From contig NOWV01000195.1 in the NCBI GenBank assembly GCA_003344405.1, positions 1-64,000 on the forward strand: 64,000 nt of DNA. Reading direction: 5' to 3'. Numbering within the stretch: position 1 is the stretch's first letter; each line of letters starts with the position of its first letter. Source of the stretch: Trichoplax sp. H2. Lineage: Eukaryota; Placozoa; Uniplacotomia; Trichoplacea. The notes under the pieces are model-generated. The model had not been told where the DNA came from. It worked only from the letters and a program-made list of their open reading frames with translations, and searched no databases. Positions 1-12,036 of this stretch are shown in pieces. Both the position numbers and the translations under genes were made by a program.

Positions 1-3000
1 GCGTACGTGACATATGATTACCAGACTCGCCGAGGTTCTTTAATTGTAGTGCTCTAATCTAGGCTGGAATCCTAAGTATACTATAATGAACAACTATCGG
101 TAATATTTTTCAGAGTAGCTAAAGCGATCGGGCTTTCATATCCTGAAAAGGATATTGTAATAGTATCAATTATATCGACATCTATTAAATTAAAGTAACC
201 GGGTGAGTTCTTTGATTAGTTTACAATTACTATTATAGTCCGGCAAATTAATTAAAAATAAAGTAAACTTTTAAAGGATGCCAATGCATAGCTGAATTTA
301 TACAGTCGACGTAATCATTGTGATTTTAATCTGCATTCAAATTTTAATCGCTTAATTGCTTAAATTTTGAATATTTGATGATATTCTATTATTTTTAATT
401 CTAGGGTTAAATAGATATTTGTTTAAATCTGATTTCGAATTGGAATTTGTAATTTTTTTTGGGGGGGGGGGTATGGTATGTGTTTTCGTTAGAGAAAATC
501 TTGTTAATTTAAAAACATACTGTAGATATTTGTCAATTACGAACCTTCGTGGCATGAGCTGTTTCCAACAATAGATACTTTAGAAAGGACCATAATGGTG
601 TCACAAGATCGATTACGTTAGCTACTTTGAATAAATTGCGGTATAACTGTATGGGATATTAAAGAGACTTGCATTAAACTTTTATTGATTACTCGTTTCA
701 ATTACCTAGTTTTTGAATGAATTGTAGTGATGAACTATACGTAGGAAAGTTGATGTACGAAATTTATCATGTGATAAATATTAATGCTATTTATAAATAT
801 ACTGAAAATAGACATAGTATAGAGAACTAAGTTTATCGTCGTTAATGAACAAGTATTTCTATTAATTATTAAAAGGATATGGATGAATAATTATTTGACT
901 ACCAGATAAAATTTATTTTGAGAAACAAGAGGCATACCAATTTATGTTATGAACCTGAATTTTCGTAGTGATGGCGATACGAGTATTCAATGGCATCAAA
1001 CTAGTGAGGAAGCTGTAATAATCTTAACGATTTTGGGACATATCAAAACTGTGCTTATTAGTGCATTATGCTAATTTATTTAAAAATTTTATGATTTCTA
1101 TGGAAATACTACAAAATGATTGCACTGTGTGATTTACTCTACAAATTTCATTAGATGATTAAAGAAAGAGCTTTGCAATACAGTCTGCTGATTTCAAGCT
1201 TTGTCATTACCGTATATTTTCTATCAAATTTGAAAAAGTCTAATAATATTGGAAAATTTTATTTATAAGATGTGAATTGAATATCTTTCTGAACTTTCCG
1301 GAATGATTTTAAATTATAATTATTAGATGCAATAATCACGCAAGAAACTTTAAAATTGAAAGTAGTTATTATATAACATCATGATAACTGTCTTAGGAAA
1401 GATATTCTAAATAGACTATGTAATTGCTGTCAAAATCTTCACAAGCGATAGATTCTCAATTTAGCAACCGTAATGCTGTTCTTTAAGTATCGCTGAAACA
1501 AATACAAATCGATACTTAGTTAATGATAGCAGCGTTGCTAAAACAAAAATCTAATTATTTATAGGCAACGTTCACCTTATTCCTACACTTCTTAATCAAA
1601 GGGTGATATAACACTCAGGCGAATATGCAGATTAAACTAGATATACTGTAGCTTGTAATTATTTACAAGGCCGTTTATACAAGACTACCTATTGATATCT
1701 TTAAAATCCTTCAAAACAAGCTAGAAAAACGCAGCAAAAATAAAAATATAATACTTTTGAGATCTATTAAAGCCTTCTTTCACAAGGGAATAAAAATTTG
1801 AATGTATGAAGTTAAATGAAAGTTAAATAGAATGTTGCGTGCACCTTTTTTGCTATACTCTTTGTAATTTCTAGCTTATAATCTCGATTGCGTTTTTGCC
1901 TCAAACATAGTTATGCTATATTTCTGTGACCCCGAAGATATCTATACCCTAATATTGTCTATAGACAATGAAAAGTAATTGAAAATTAATATCAAAATCT
2001 TTTTTATTGCTAAGTATGTCTATTTAAATAATAAAGGAAAAATATTTATAATTATAAAAATAAATGTTGAACTCCCAATTGATCAATTAAATGACGATAA
2101 AATAAGTTTGAATTGTTACAGTTACTATTTATATTATTATTGATACAAAAGCATTGATTTCAGAAAGCAATTATAGGTCTCTATAATATCATTGAAATGA
2201 ACAATAAATAGCTGCGTATATGGTGATAGAATTTCAATCAAATTATTTATTCTACGATTGAATTCCGGTCTCAATTATATTTACAAAATTATCGATTGTC
2301 ACGTACATAGTTTAATTTCGATTAAATATCTTAAATAAGAGGAATTCTCAACCGAGAGTATCATTAAAATAAGTTCCTTTGGTAAATGGATGAAATCAAC
2401 ACCAGAAGGATTTCTTTGCATTACTGATTCTGAAATGTGATGAATTTAATTGACCGTTGATCTGTAGGTTAGTCGTAGAGGCTTCCATAAAAAGCTTAAT
2501 ATTATTTGATTGCGTAGTTATTTCGTGCACTTTAAAAATGTATTCATTCCAGTAAATATTTTCGTGCGTGATTTATATATTAAATACAAATTGCTTTTAA
2601 TTTCATTTCATACTGCTCCGTTACCAATAAAACCATCTACTCTGTGCAAGAAAATAATCGTACATTAATCTTACGCCTTTTTGCTTATCTCTACATTAGC
2701 CCTTTTACATCTGATATAGTAACAATCGCTCTTTGAAATAATCTCATTTACTTTCGTTATTGTTCTCTATCTGTAAAATTTACTTTAAAAGTATCATAAA
2801 ATAAATCTAAGTGCAATCTGATTAGAACTGTCTAGAGGTTGAACTTTAAATGACTTATGATCCGTGTAGATTTGAAGTCTTTTCCCTAAAACCAATAGCA
2901 TTAGACTCTAATATTTGATATTTACAATTTAAGCCATTAAGGAGAGATTAAGAATTCCAACTATCCTGGTAAAGATCTTTATGACTAATTGTCATTGAAT

Positions 3001-3006
3001 AACAGC
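1..3006. other. AT-rich intergenic sequence, no gene recognised
   Basis: No open frame here has convincing codon structure, splice sites or a family motif. The first bases (about 1-54, + strand) are open in one frame up to a TAA and could be the tail of an exon entering from the left, but nothing supports it. The one notable element is a T-run running straight into an 11-base G-run near 453-471. The rest is low-complexity AT-rich DNA upstream of the first receptor gene. Confidence 0.6.
453..471 (+). repeat. T-run joined to 11-base G-run
   Basis: A run of T is followed directly by eleven G residues, in a region otherwise poor in G and C. Homopolymers this long are prone to length errors. A short minus-strand open frame that crosses it (poly-proline) is not credible as coding. 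Confidence 0.7.
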
Positions 3007-4814
3007 ATGGCAAATCTCACTGCACAGCGTAACATTAGGAGTTCATCTATTGCCAAATCTTTTATGCATGTAATTAGTATCTTAGAATTTTGCCTTTGCA
3101 TCTTGTTCAATATGCTGGTCGTGCTATTTTTTCTTCGAAAAGGAAGGAGAAGGCTGTCATCAACACAATTTCTCATCGTAGCAGTATCAGTCACGGATAT
3201 GTTTTACACTTGTAGCGGGTAAGTATGGTGATAGAATTTTTTTTAATTTATAGTAGACTTTAAGGGTAATAGAACTACTTGGATCATGTATCTTATAGTA
3301 TTCAACTTTTACCGTCGGTTTCTATTTGGAAAATTTGTCAAAGTCAATGCTCCAAGCTGAACTGATAAATGCTCGACATCGTTAATCTATATGGTTGTAC
3401 TTCGTTATTTAAGTAAAATACGATAAATTTTATGCTATTTATTAGCAGTAAAGCAATACGAACTATTGATTAGCGCATTAGATAGCTCCAAAAGTTAAAA
3501 TTTGAATAAAGTCAGTTGATAATTAATACTGCAATGGATCTCTGAAATAATCATTTTGAGACTGGTAAATTAATAGGACTATGTAAAGAAAACTTATCAT
3601 ATTTTGGGCTTCCATAAGCATTAGCGGCAAACAATTATATCTTTGAAGCCATTTAAGCACCATAAAAATAAGATTGAAAAACCTACAAATATATATTTGC
3701 ATCTAGCTATTCATTTCAATTTATTACATTACTTATTTCTAATAGCCATTAAAAACTGAGCTTACTTTGATTAAATCTTAATCACAATATTAGCAATATT
3801 CATGTTAATTTACATGTTCTGGGGCAATACGTTTTTGCATTATACACCCGATTTTTAAAAATAAGAAAGACAGAATCATGAAGAGATTTCCATTCTTAAT
3901 TCAAGCAATCTACTAAATTACATAATTTTTAATCTAGGGTTGCAGCCGCTTTAATTACTGGGATTTTTTCAGAAACAAGTGAAAGCGCCTTTTCAGTAAT
4001 TAATCCAATTATTTGTCAGTTAATGATAACTTTTCAATTTATACTTATTGAAGCCAGCGTCTTAACGCGTTTCCTTCTATCAATGGCTCGCTATGCTGTC
4101 ATTACGAGAAATATAAAAACTATCAACACAGGAACAATGCAAAAGCTACTTACATTTCCAATCATAAAATGGATGCTTTTTATGGTTTGGACAGGCTCCA
4201 TTTTGGTAATAACCATACCAAAATGGCTTCCTCCAAATTCAATATTTCAGCAGCAGAATAAAACTGTTTTAATCTCCTGTTCAATTTTGAGTTCTAGCAA
4301 ATTGTCATCGGACGAGAAATTTTATAATTTCATCTTGTCCATTTTAACCATTGTTGTGCCAAGCCTGTTCATCCTGAATAATTATGTCCTCATTCTCAAG
4401 CACTTAAGTAGCAGTGCACGGCGTGTCAGTAGCTATAATGGAGGACATTTGGCAGTAGCCTATGCTAAACTAATCATGAACCAAAATCGTCGAACCTCAA
4501 TTAATGCAATAGAAAAGCAAATGTTGCGTATATATACACTAAAGCGTAGGCGCTCTCAGCAGCGACAGTTAGCTACAACTGTTATGATTCTTTCCTCGAC
4601 ATTAATCATTTCTTATTATCCTATTGTAATTATTAATATTGCCGCAAACTTTACTACAGTATCTGTATCTAGTCTTTACGTGCAAGTTGTATTGTCGATT
4701 TCCTATCTTATTAGCATTGTTGCTCCAATGCTGTTATTAGTTCGTAATAGAAAACTGCAGTCATATGTAAAGTCTTGGTTTAAAACAAACTCTGTGTCTC
4801 CAATTGATCAGTAA
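3007..4814 (+). CDS. Class A-like G protein-coupled receptor, two exons, divergent
   Basis: Predicted 362-residue plasma-membrane receptor. Exon 1 is 3007-3218 and exon 2 is 3938-4814; the intron has donor GTAAGT and acceptor AATCTAG, and phase 2 joins the frames exactly. The ATG at 3007 is chosen because the frame upstream lacks another ATG. The N-terminus is short with one N-glycosylation site (NLT). TM1 carries the conserved Asn (FNMLVV) and TM2 the conserved Asp (SVTDMFY). Exon 2 opens into ECL1, then TM3 with its extracellular Cys (IICQL). The DRY box is replaced by MARYAV. ECL2 has a Cys for the disulfide. Intracellular loop 3 is long and basic. TM6 has SYYP instead of CWxP, and TM7 has APMLLLV instead of NPxxY. 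It shares intron position and phase with the receptor at 20,826. Ligand unknown; the loss of canonical switches suggests atypical signalling (inference). Confidence 0.9.
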
Positions 4815-7800
4815 TGCTTTTGCCGTTATTTTTATACTGATGTCCTACTTTATAAAGCGTTGCATTGCACCAAAAGCCTAAAATTTTGAATTATCAAATT
4901 TCATTGCCACTTTTCTCCTGCAATTTGATAATAAAAGCATTAATGAATGAGAAGCTAACAAAAATTGTACCGAATTCTTTCTCAAGTTTGAGCATTTTTA
5001 TCAGAAGTATGGAATAAATAGCTTCAAACGTAATAAAATTATTAAGTTACCCCTTCGCTAACATATATTTAGCCTGTGCAGATTTGCTTTCCAGAAGCTT
5101 CATGCTTCCTATGTTAACGATGAAGATTATTTTTACAGTATGCTTGAGTATTAGTAAACTTCTTTATTTTACAAACTGTTTTATACATTGCCCTAATTCA
5201 TTACTATTATCTAGTCATGCATTTATTTTCCACGGCAACCCTAGTTATTGCTATAGTACCGTAAAAGTCCTGAAATAATAATTTACTAACTTCGAAGTTC
5301 ACGGTAACTAAATCATTACCAAAGCCCTATTTATTTCTTTCCCAGAATTCCTGTAAATGAAGAAATTGAACATATGAGGTAATCTTAAAGAATATTTAGA
5401 TTAGACACACTCCTTGCTGACTGTAATTTAAGCGACTACAAAATTCCAAATTACTAAAATTAAAACTTTACTAGATCATTATACAAAGATATCAATCTAA
5501 ATACTGCTCTACTCTAATCGAATGCAGTTACTAGAAAGGCTTCTAGATAGAACTACTGAATAATTCAAAGTTGCCTGTTATGTGCTTTTCATATTATTTG
5601 TTGCTGTAATCAACATAGAACATTTCACCTCATTTTACACTTATTTAGATTACAATTATTATTAGCAACAACAATTTATAGTGGACTACAATCCAATATG
5701 GTAATAGCTACTGCATTCACGAAGACATTATTTCTGTCAGACAGTAGGTACGATGAACTATCTATATTCTAATACATAATTTACATATCTGCTTTTATTT
5801 CTAACTTCAATCGTGACTCAAATACTCTACTGTATATGGTCATCTGTACTCTGATATAGAATCTTGAATTATAGTTTACGCCTATGAGCTACTAAATATG
5901 CCTTGCGATAAATATATGAAGCTGCGATGCCGTACATGATTTGAAATATGGCTAATAATATACGATCCAATACTAGGTTACACTACATGAACTTATTGGC
6001 AAATAATGGATATAATCTTTGATTTCGTACACAAAGCGATGTAATTATGACATGCGCTAAAAATACTTTTACTATACATGTTTAGTCATAGTGCGATTTA
6101 TCATAAAACTTGACCTTATAGTAAACTTATTCGAAAAAGAGCCAGCTAAACAGCTGTAACGAAGCCGCTTACATCGATTAATCATACCAGATTAAATATA
6201 TAATTCAGTACAGTTTAAATTGACAGCTATAACTATTTAAAGATACTTGTAAATGAAATCTTTATAATTTGGCCTGAGAAATTTTTTTTCCGGTTCATAA
6301 TTGTGATCAATACGATTACATGCAAAATTTATGAATTACACTGCTTACATCAATTATTACTAGAGTAGCTCGTTAATACTTTCTGAAGCACCTCTCATTG
6401 GCATAATTTGGAAACTTATTCAGCTAATTATGCGGAAGTTTATTTTATTCTATCAATAAGGGAGTGTTGGAAAACTACAATGCATTTTGTGTACAAAATA
6501 ATGAGGCATGACCAAGGCTTACGTACAGTTTAATAATTATATATCTTAATTTTATTTTCCATAGCCCGTTAGAATCACAAGCGATACATTCATTTCAATT
6601 ATCCCACCTTAGTCATTGCTAGTTATATACAGTCTTGATTGCCTTTTAAGATTTTTACTATTGGGTTAATCATTTAATCGCTAAGACAGTATCTTAGAGA
6701 GTATTTCTATAAGTATAAAAATCAGCACGGAATATTCTGGAAAAATTTTGATCATATAAACAACCCAATGTATTATTATACGTCATTTTAAAAATTTCAC
6801 TGAAAGCAATTCCGAGACAACAACGCTTTAAATTAATTGTTTGCTATCATAACCGCATAAACTGCATGCGTGGCTATGTTATTGGTAGATTGAAAACTTT
6901 TCCTATCATTAAATAATACTTATGACATAAAAAACAAATCAAGCTTAAAGAATGTCAGTATTTCCGCTAATTTCAAATGTGATGAATTACGAAATCAGAA
7001 ATATATATATTGGTATTATTACGTGTGAAGATTGGCAATTGTTGTGTGCAGAACTTGGGGAAATTAAATCAATTTTAATAAAAAGCAAAGAGGTTCTCAG
7101 CTATATTTGTGCTACAGTTCTGGGAAAACAAGGTGTTAATTAATGATAGTTAAAGTTTTTATTATGCTTTTGGATACTTTTAAATGATTAAAAAATGTGG
7201 ACTGCTTGCTTTTAGATAACTGTACTTATAGAAAACTACCGGTACTTCTCTAAATCAGTTATGTAGAATTTCAAATTTCAAATATCTGCCTATATTTCAT
7301 TTTAAAGTTAGCGACTAGTAACTCCCATAAAATTTAAAAGACATTCTAAATTAACTGGTATAAATTATGTACTGTAATAAAAACGACAAGAGTTAATGTC
7401 ACTTCTATAAGCTGTTTCGCCTCATTTATTTTGTTTGCTGTCCACAGATTATCTCCATATAGATCAGGCTCTAAATTATTTTTAAGTTTACATAACTGGG
7501 TCAGAATTCTTGTAAAAATTAATAAAGAAATCAAACTTATTCGATTGCATCGTGATGTTCATAATTCATTAATTAAGCCAGGACAACTTTGGCATTCATG
7601 AGGATTGTCTATAACTTATTCAATATCTGTTAATAAATAAATGTTATTAACAATTAATAAAATCTTAATTACTAATTATTAAGGCTAATGCTACAATTAA
7701 TTGAGGGAGTCTGTACTCCGTCACAATGTTATATCACTATTAAAAAATAGCTATATGATGATTTGTTAGTGTATTTATCAATCATATTAATAAACTAAAT

Positions 7801-8443
7801 TCTGTTGCTATAAGCCAGTACCAATATTCGAATGAATTATAACATAAAAGAATATCAAATTTCAAATCTTGCTTCATACGTTTATTTTATGAAGATTCCT
7901 AAGGAAGCTAAGTGGATTACGTACCAGAAACAAGGAAAATTTTGACCGTTTTTACACCATAAAATAAAAATTCGGGATAGATTGATCAATCAATACACAA
8001 TATAATCCCACTTAAGCCATAAAAATCAGTTCGAAAAATTTTAAGAATGAATCGCCGAATTTTTTAGGATGGTATTCCTATAATTTTGGTTCTATAAGGG
8101 GTAATCAAACATAATGTTATCGTCCTAACTTTGATACTTAACTCTCATTTCCATATAAATTTGTAGCTAAACAATAGGAAAAGCTAAATTGAGCTACGAA
8201 CTGATCATAAATTCTCTTCAGTCATATAAAAATATCATCTCACAATTTCATAATCGTTACTGAAGAACTGAAGTGAGTTGTTGCTATAAAGTGCCGGCAT
8301 CGGTCAGTGGTATTTCGCCTAAATATTATAAATAATTATAAAACCGTAGCTACGGTGCAGGACCCTCATTAGTAAAGTGATCCTTTATGTCGTTACTTAG
8401 ATGACTTGCATATTAAAATGAAGATAATTTATTAAAGACTTAA
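4815..8443. other. Intergenic, no gene recognised
   Basis: Several open frames of 60-65 codons occur (for example 5,084-5,278 and 6,952-7,143, + strand). They have no recognisable motif, no splice-site support and a size expected by chance at this base composition. No repeat family was recognised. Confidence 0.5.
4930..4935 (+). promoter_or_regulatory. AATAAA polyadenylation signal of the first receptor gene
   Basis: A canonical AATAAA lies about 115 bases after the stop codon at 4,814, a reasonable 3'-UTR length. Given the base composition a chance match is possible. Confidence 0.4.
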
Positions 8444-9073
8444 TGTGACAGTGTTAAATACTGTATTAGAGTAGAAATATTTATGATAGGATGATCCTGT
8501 TGGCCTATCCTTATTTAGTTAACTTCTAATTTGGATATACTGTGTTTTATTATAGCACTGACTTTTTATGACAGTGACACTTATACACATACTGAAATTA
8601 ATAGTCATAATAGGGAATGCAAATCATCTACTTACAGATCGAATCATTGTGATTGTAATTTACTTATGGTACATTGTAAATTATCGTGCAAATGGGCCGT
8701 GATAAAACATATCGTAATCTGACTATTCTATATTAGTCATTACATGTCTATATTCGTAAATACTGTTGTCTGCATTAAGGGAGCAGTAGCTAAACTTAAT
8801 ATCTAATTCAGTAAATGATTCCAATGTTAATCGTATTAACTATGACTCATGAATTATTGAGGAATAGTATATAAAAACAGTATATCGTGTAATAAAGTGG
8901 ATTCTCAAACTTAGTGTTTAACGTAAAATACGAGGCGTTTAAGTTTTTGTGTAGTCTGCTAGTAGAGTAACAGTGTTTGTGATAGTGCAGATATCGTTCC
9001 TTGATACGTGGTTCAAGGAATTGACTTATTGATCGTACATTACGTTATCTTGTTGCAAAGCTGTTTTGCGACA
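8444..9073 (-). mobile_element. Solo LTR, 630-bp family, copy 1
   Basis: Copy of a 630-bp repeat found four times in the window. Its ends are TGTGACAG and TTGCGACA on the + strand, a TG...CA structure, flanked by CTTAA on the left and CTGAA on the right: a 5-bp target-site duplication with one mismatch. Strand is set by the end that matches the TGTCACAA start shared with the other LTRs here. In that orientation a TTATATAC TATA-like box lies inside. No internal retrotransposon region adjoins it, so it is read as a solo LTR. An alternative is a non-autonomous DNA element with very short inverted ends. Confidence 0.8.
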
Positions 9074-11415
9074 CTGAATAAGACATATTAAAATCTGGAC
9101 CTTATAATGATACTTACTTACCATGTTAAACTAGAAAAAATTTGCTAATTGTTATCGATACAGTAGCTATTTGCTGATGATAATATATTCGCCGCCAACA
9201 ATAGTATAAAATTATTAAATATGTAATAATTATAAAAGAAAAATCAAAATTTCTTTAGAAAAAGATCTTCTAATTTCATCTTTTATTCGTTTCATGGAAA
9301 AATTAGAAAAGAATATTTTACTTTTTGCAGTTATAGCCATAATCATTGCCCGAGTGTTAATCCTCATCTATAAAATCAGAACTAGTAACTTTTAGTAGAT
9401 TATTTACCGTTAATCTTACGACAAATTTATCCTTGATGAATTATATTCATAGTGCCAATAATTAGACTAGCGTAAATCAGGAATAAATTTGAACTGCACC
9501 AGCTTGGTATTTTATTATGGAGATGGCCTTACTATATCGTTTAGTTTATATATGCGTACGCTAGTGCTAAAATGCAGTAGGGTAATAACCCAAACTTCAA
9601 ATGACTTGCTCTATTACTGTTATGGATTTAAGTTACGTCATTACTAGTGGGTCCTACTATTTTTTATTGCATGATTCTTTGCATTTATTCCTGTCGGTGA
9701 GCGTACGGTACAAGTACGGTTACGTATCAGCTAAGCATAGTTATATAAGATGTTGAAACAATCAATAAAGGTAGATATTCACGTGGAAGCATAGTTGCTA
9801 GTCTCGCTCCAGTCATCTGAGAGTTTAGAAGTATTTGTACGCTATGATCTAACAATTACTTATTCGCAACTATTATTAAAGCTTTAAAGTATTGTTAAGA
9901 TGAAGTTACAATTATTTTTTGCTGATAAGAAACCCTTTCAGTCCATAAAAATTGTTGATTAGAATACATGTATTCTTTAGTAAATATTCATAGCAACCAT
10001 AAATTCACTTTTAAACAATCGGTAAACAAACTATTTTGCCTTTATCAGATATCTTATCAATCGATAAATTGTAATTAAACATATATTAAAATTCGAATTT
10101 ATCATAACAATAATTTAATGGTTATGATTATTATTATGATTGATTACTTTCAATTTGAAATTTTCATTTTCAGGCTAGACTTCCAATTTACGTTAATTTG
10201 CGTAGAAAACTAGTATATAAAAATTATCTTGTATTTGGACTGATACATTATAATTCGAATTTGATTTGAAATGTTAGATTAATCTTTTGTTCCTTACAGC
10301 CTTAACGATATATTAGTTCAAATATGAAACTTTTAGGCTATTCAGTTGTACTCATCTAATTTCTTTACGTATTTTAAAAATATTACCATTGGGACAGGTA
10401 TGAGTAGTTTCGATCGAATTATCTTTAAGGCATGGCTAAGTTAATACTACTTACTGTACCATAACACAAGAAATTGTAAAATGAAATATTGACAAAGAAT
10501 TCACATACTTAGTAATTTTTAATTTAGTTGATCAAATGGTTAATACCGATAATTTTAGTCCTTCATTTTTCAGTACTAGAAGAGAGATGTGGAATAACAT
10601 GCATACACTCTATAATCATTAGAAGTTGATTAATTTTCTCTTTGCAACACTTAAATGTTAGAGTAGCTATATCGTAATTAGTACTATATTCGTTCTTCAA
10701 TAACTGTAGCCATTAAATAATTTATTGGCAATTTAGTTTTAGATATAGAAGCATGAAATGTAACCAGGATGATAGGATTCTTAATGTTACTTATGGATTT
10801 TCAACTTTTTGCTATATGCATATGTGATCATTAGCAAATATGATAGAATATAGGGATATTATTTACGGAGTAACTGTTATACAGTATCCGAACACTTACG
10901 CGTATTCACTGGTTGTTATAATATGGTAACTCATCCAGAGATGTAACATAGAAGTTTATTACTAACATTTTTACGAAATATTGAGGATAATTAATATTGT
11001 TATCGAAGCATTGATAAATATTGCTCATCCCACAGCACTATATAAATTGATAGGTCTGTTAAAAAACTTTGGGTTCATCAGTTTGCTGTTTCTGTTAGAG
11101 ACAAACATTTGCTTTATTTTTCTGATGGTGGGAGATAGGCAGTATTTTATTATAAACATAAGGTAAATGTCGATGAGGACAAGTTTGATATTGGGCTCTT
11201 TGTAGTTTAGTTTTTGCTATAAATTCCAATTTGTAATACGGTTACTCGTATTATTGGATAGCCTATCCACAAATGTGCGAACAACTATTTATCTACGACA
11301 TTTCACATATTAATTTAGAATTGCATAATTTTACAATACTATCAAAGTTTCGATAATTGATATTTACATAGTTTTGCTATAAATTAGTTAATATTCTCAT
11401 TATAATTTAGGGATC
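9074..11415. other. Unique sequence between two inverted LTR copies
   Basis: This 2.3-kb stretch separates two oppositely oriented copies of the 630-bp LTR. No retrotransposon internal motifs (protease, reverse transcriptase, integrase) were seen on either strand, so it is not the body of an element. A 61-codon open frame at 10,981-11,166 lacks an ATG start and any motif. Confidence 0.5.
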
Positions 11416-12036
11416 TGTCACAAAACAGCTTTGCAACAAGATAACGTAATGTACGATCAATAAGTCAATTCCTTGAACCACGTATCAAGGAACGATATCT
11501 GCACTATCACAAACACTTTTGCTCTACTAGCAGACTACACAGAGACTTAAACGCCTCGTATTTTACGTTAAACACTAAGTTGGAGAATTCTCTTTATTTC
11601 ACGATATACTGCATTTATATACTATTCCTCAATAGTTCATGGGTCATAGTTAATACAATTAACCTCGGAATCATTAGATATTAATTTTAGCTACTGCTCC
11701 CTTAATGCAGACAACAGTATTTACGAATATAGACATGTAATGACTAATATAGAATAGTCAGATTACGACATGTCCTATTACGGAACATTTTCATGATAAT
11801 TTACAATCTACCATAAGTAAATTACAATCACAATGATTCGATCTGTAAGTAGATGATTTGCATTCCCTATTATAACTATTAATTTCAGTATGTGTATAAG
11901 TGTCACTGTCATAAAAAGTCAGTGCTATATTAAAACACAGTATATCCAAATTAGAAGTTAACTAAATAAGGATAGTCTAACACAATTATCCTAACATAGA
12001 TATTTCTACTGTAATACAGTATTTAACACTGTAACA
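11416..12036 (+). mobile_element. Solo LTR, 630-bp family, copy 2 (inverted relative to copy 1)
   Basis: This 621-bp copy begins TGTCACAAAACAGC and ends CACTGTAACA. It is flanked on both sides by GGATC, a perfect 5-bp target-site duplication. It matches the other three copies along its full length in reverse complement. The clean TG...CA ends with a unique duplication show independent insertion rather than segmental copying. Confidence 0.85.

Noticed and set aside
1-54. Short open frame at the window edge as the tail of a gene.
   Set aside because: Too short to judge and no recognisable motif.
352-555. 67-codon minus-strand frame with a proline run.
   Set aside because: The prolines come from the G homopolymer; no splice sites or similarity support it.
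8531-8722. A similar 63-codon open frame present in three copies of the 630-bp repeat (also 22275-22466 and 53166-53357).
   Set aside because: Its conservation only reflects repeat identity. It lacks an ATG start, and the inverted fourth copy carries an in-frame TGA.
8444-9073. Interpreting the 630-bp repeats as DNA transposons with terminal inverted repeats.
   Set aside because: The complementary ends are only about 6 bp, ends are TG...CA with 5-bp duplications and an internal TATA-like box; LTR fits better, though not proven without an autonomous copy.
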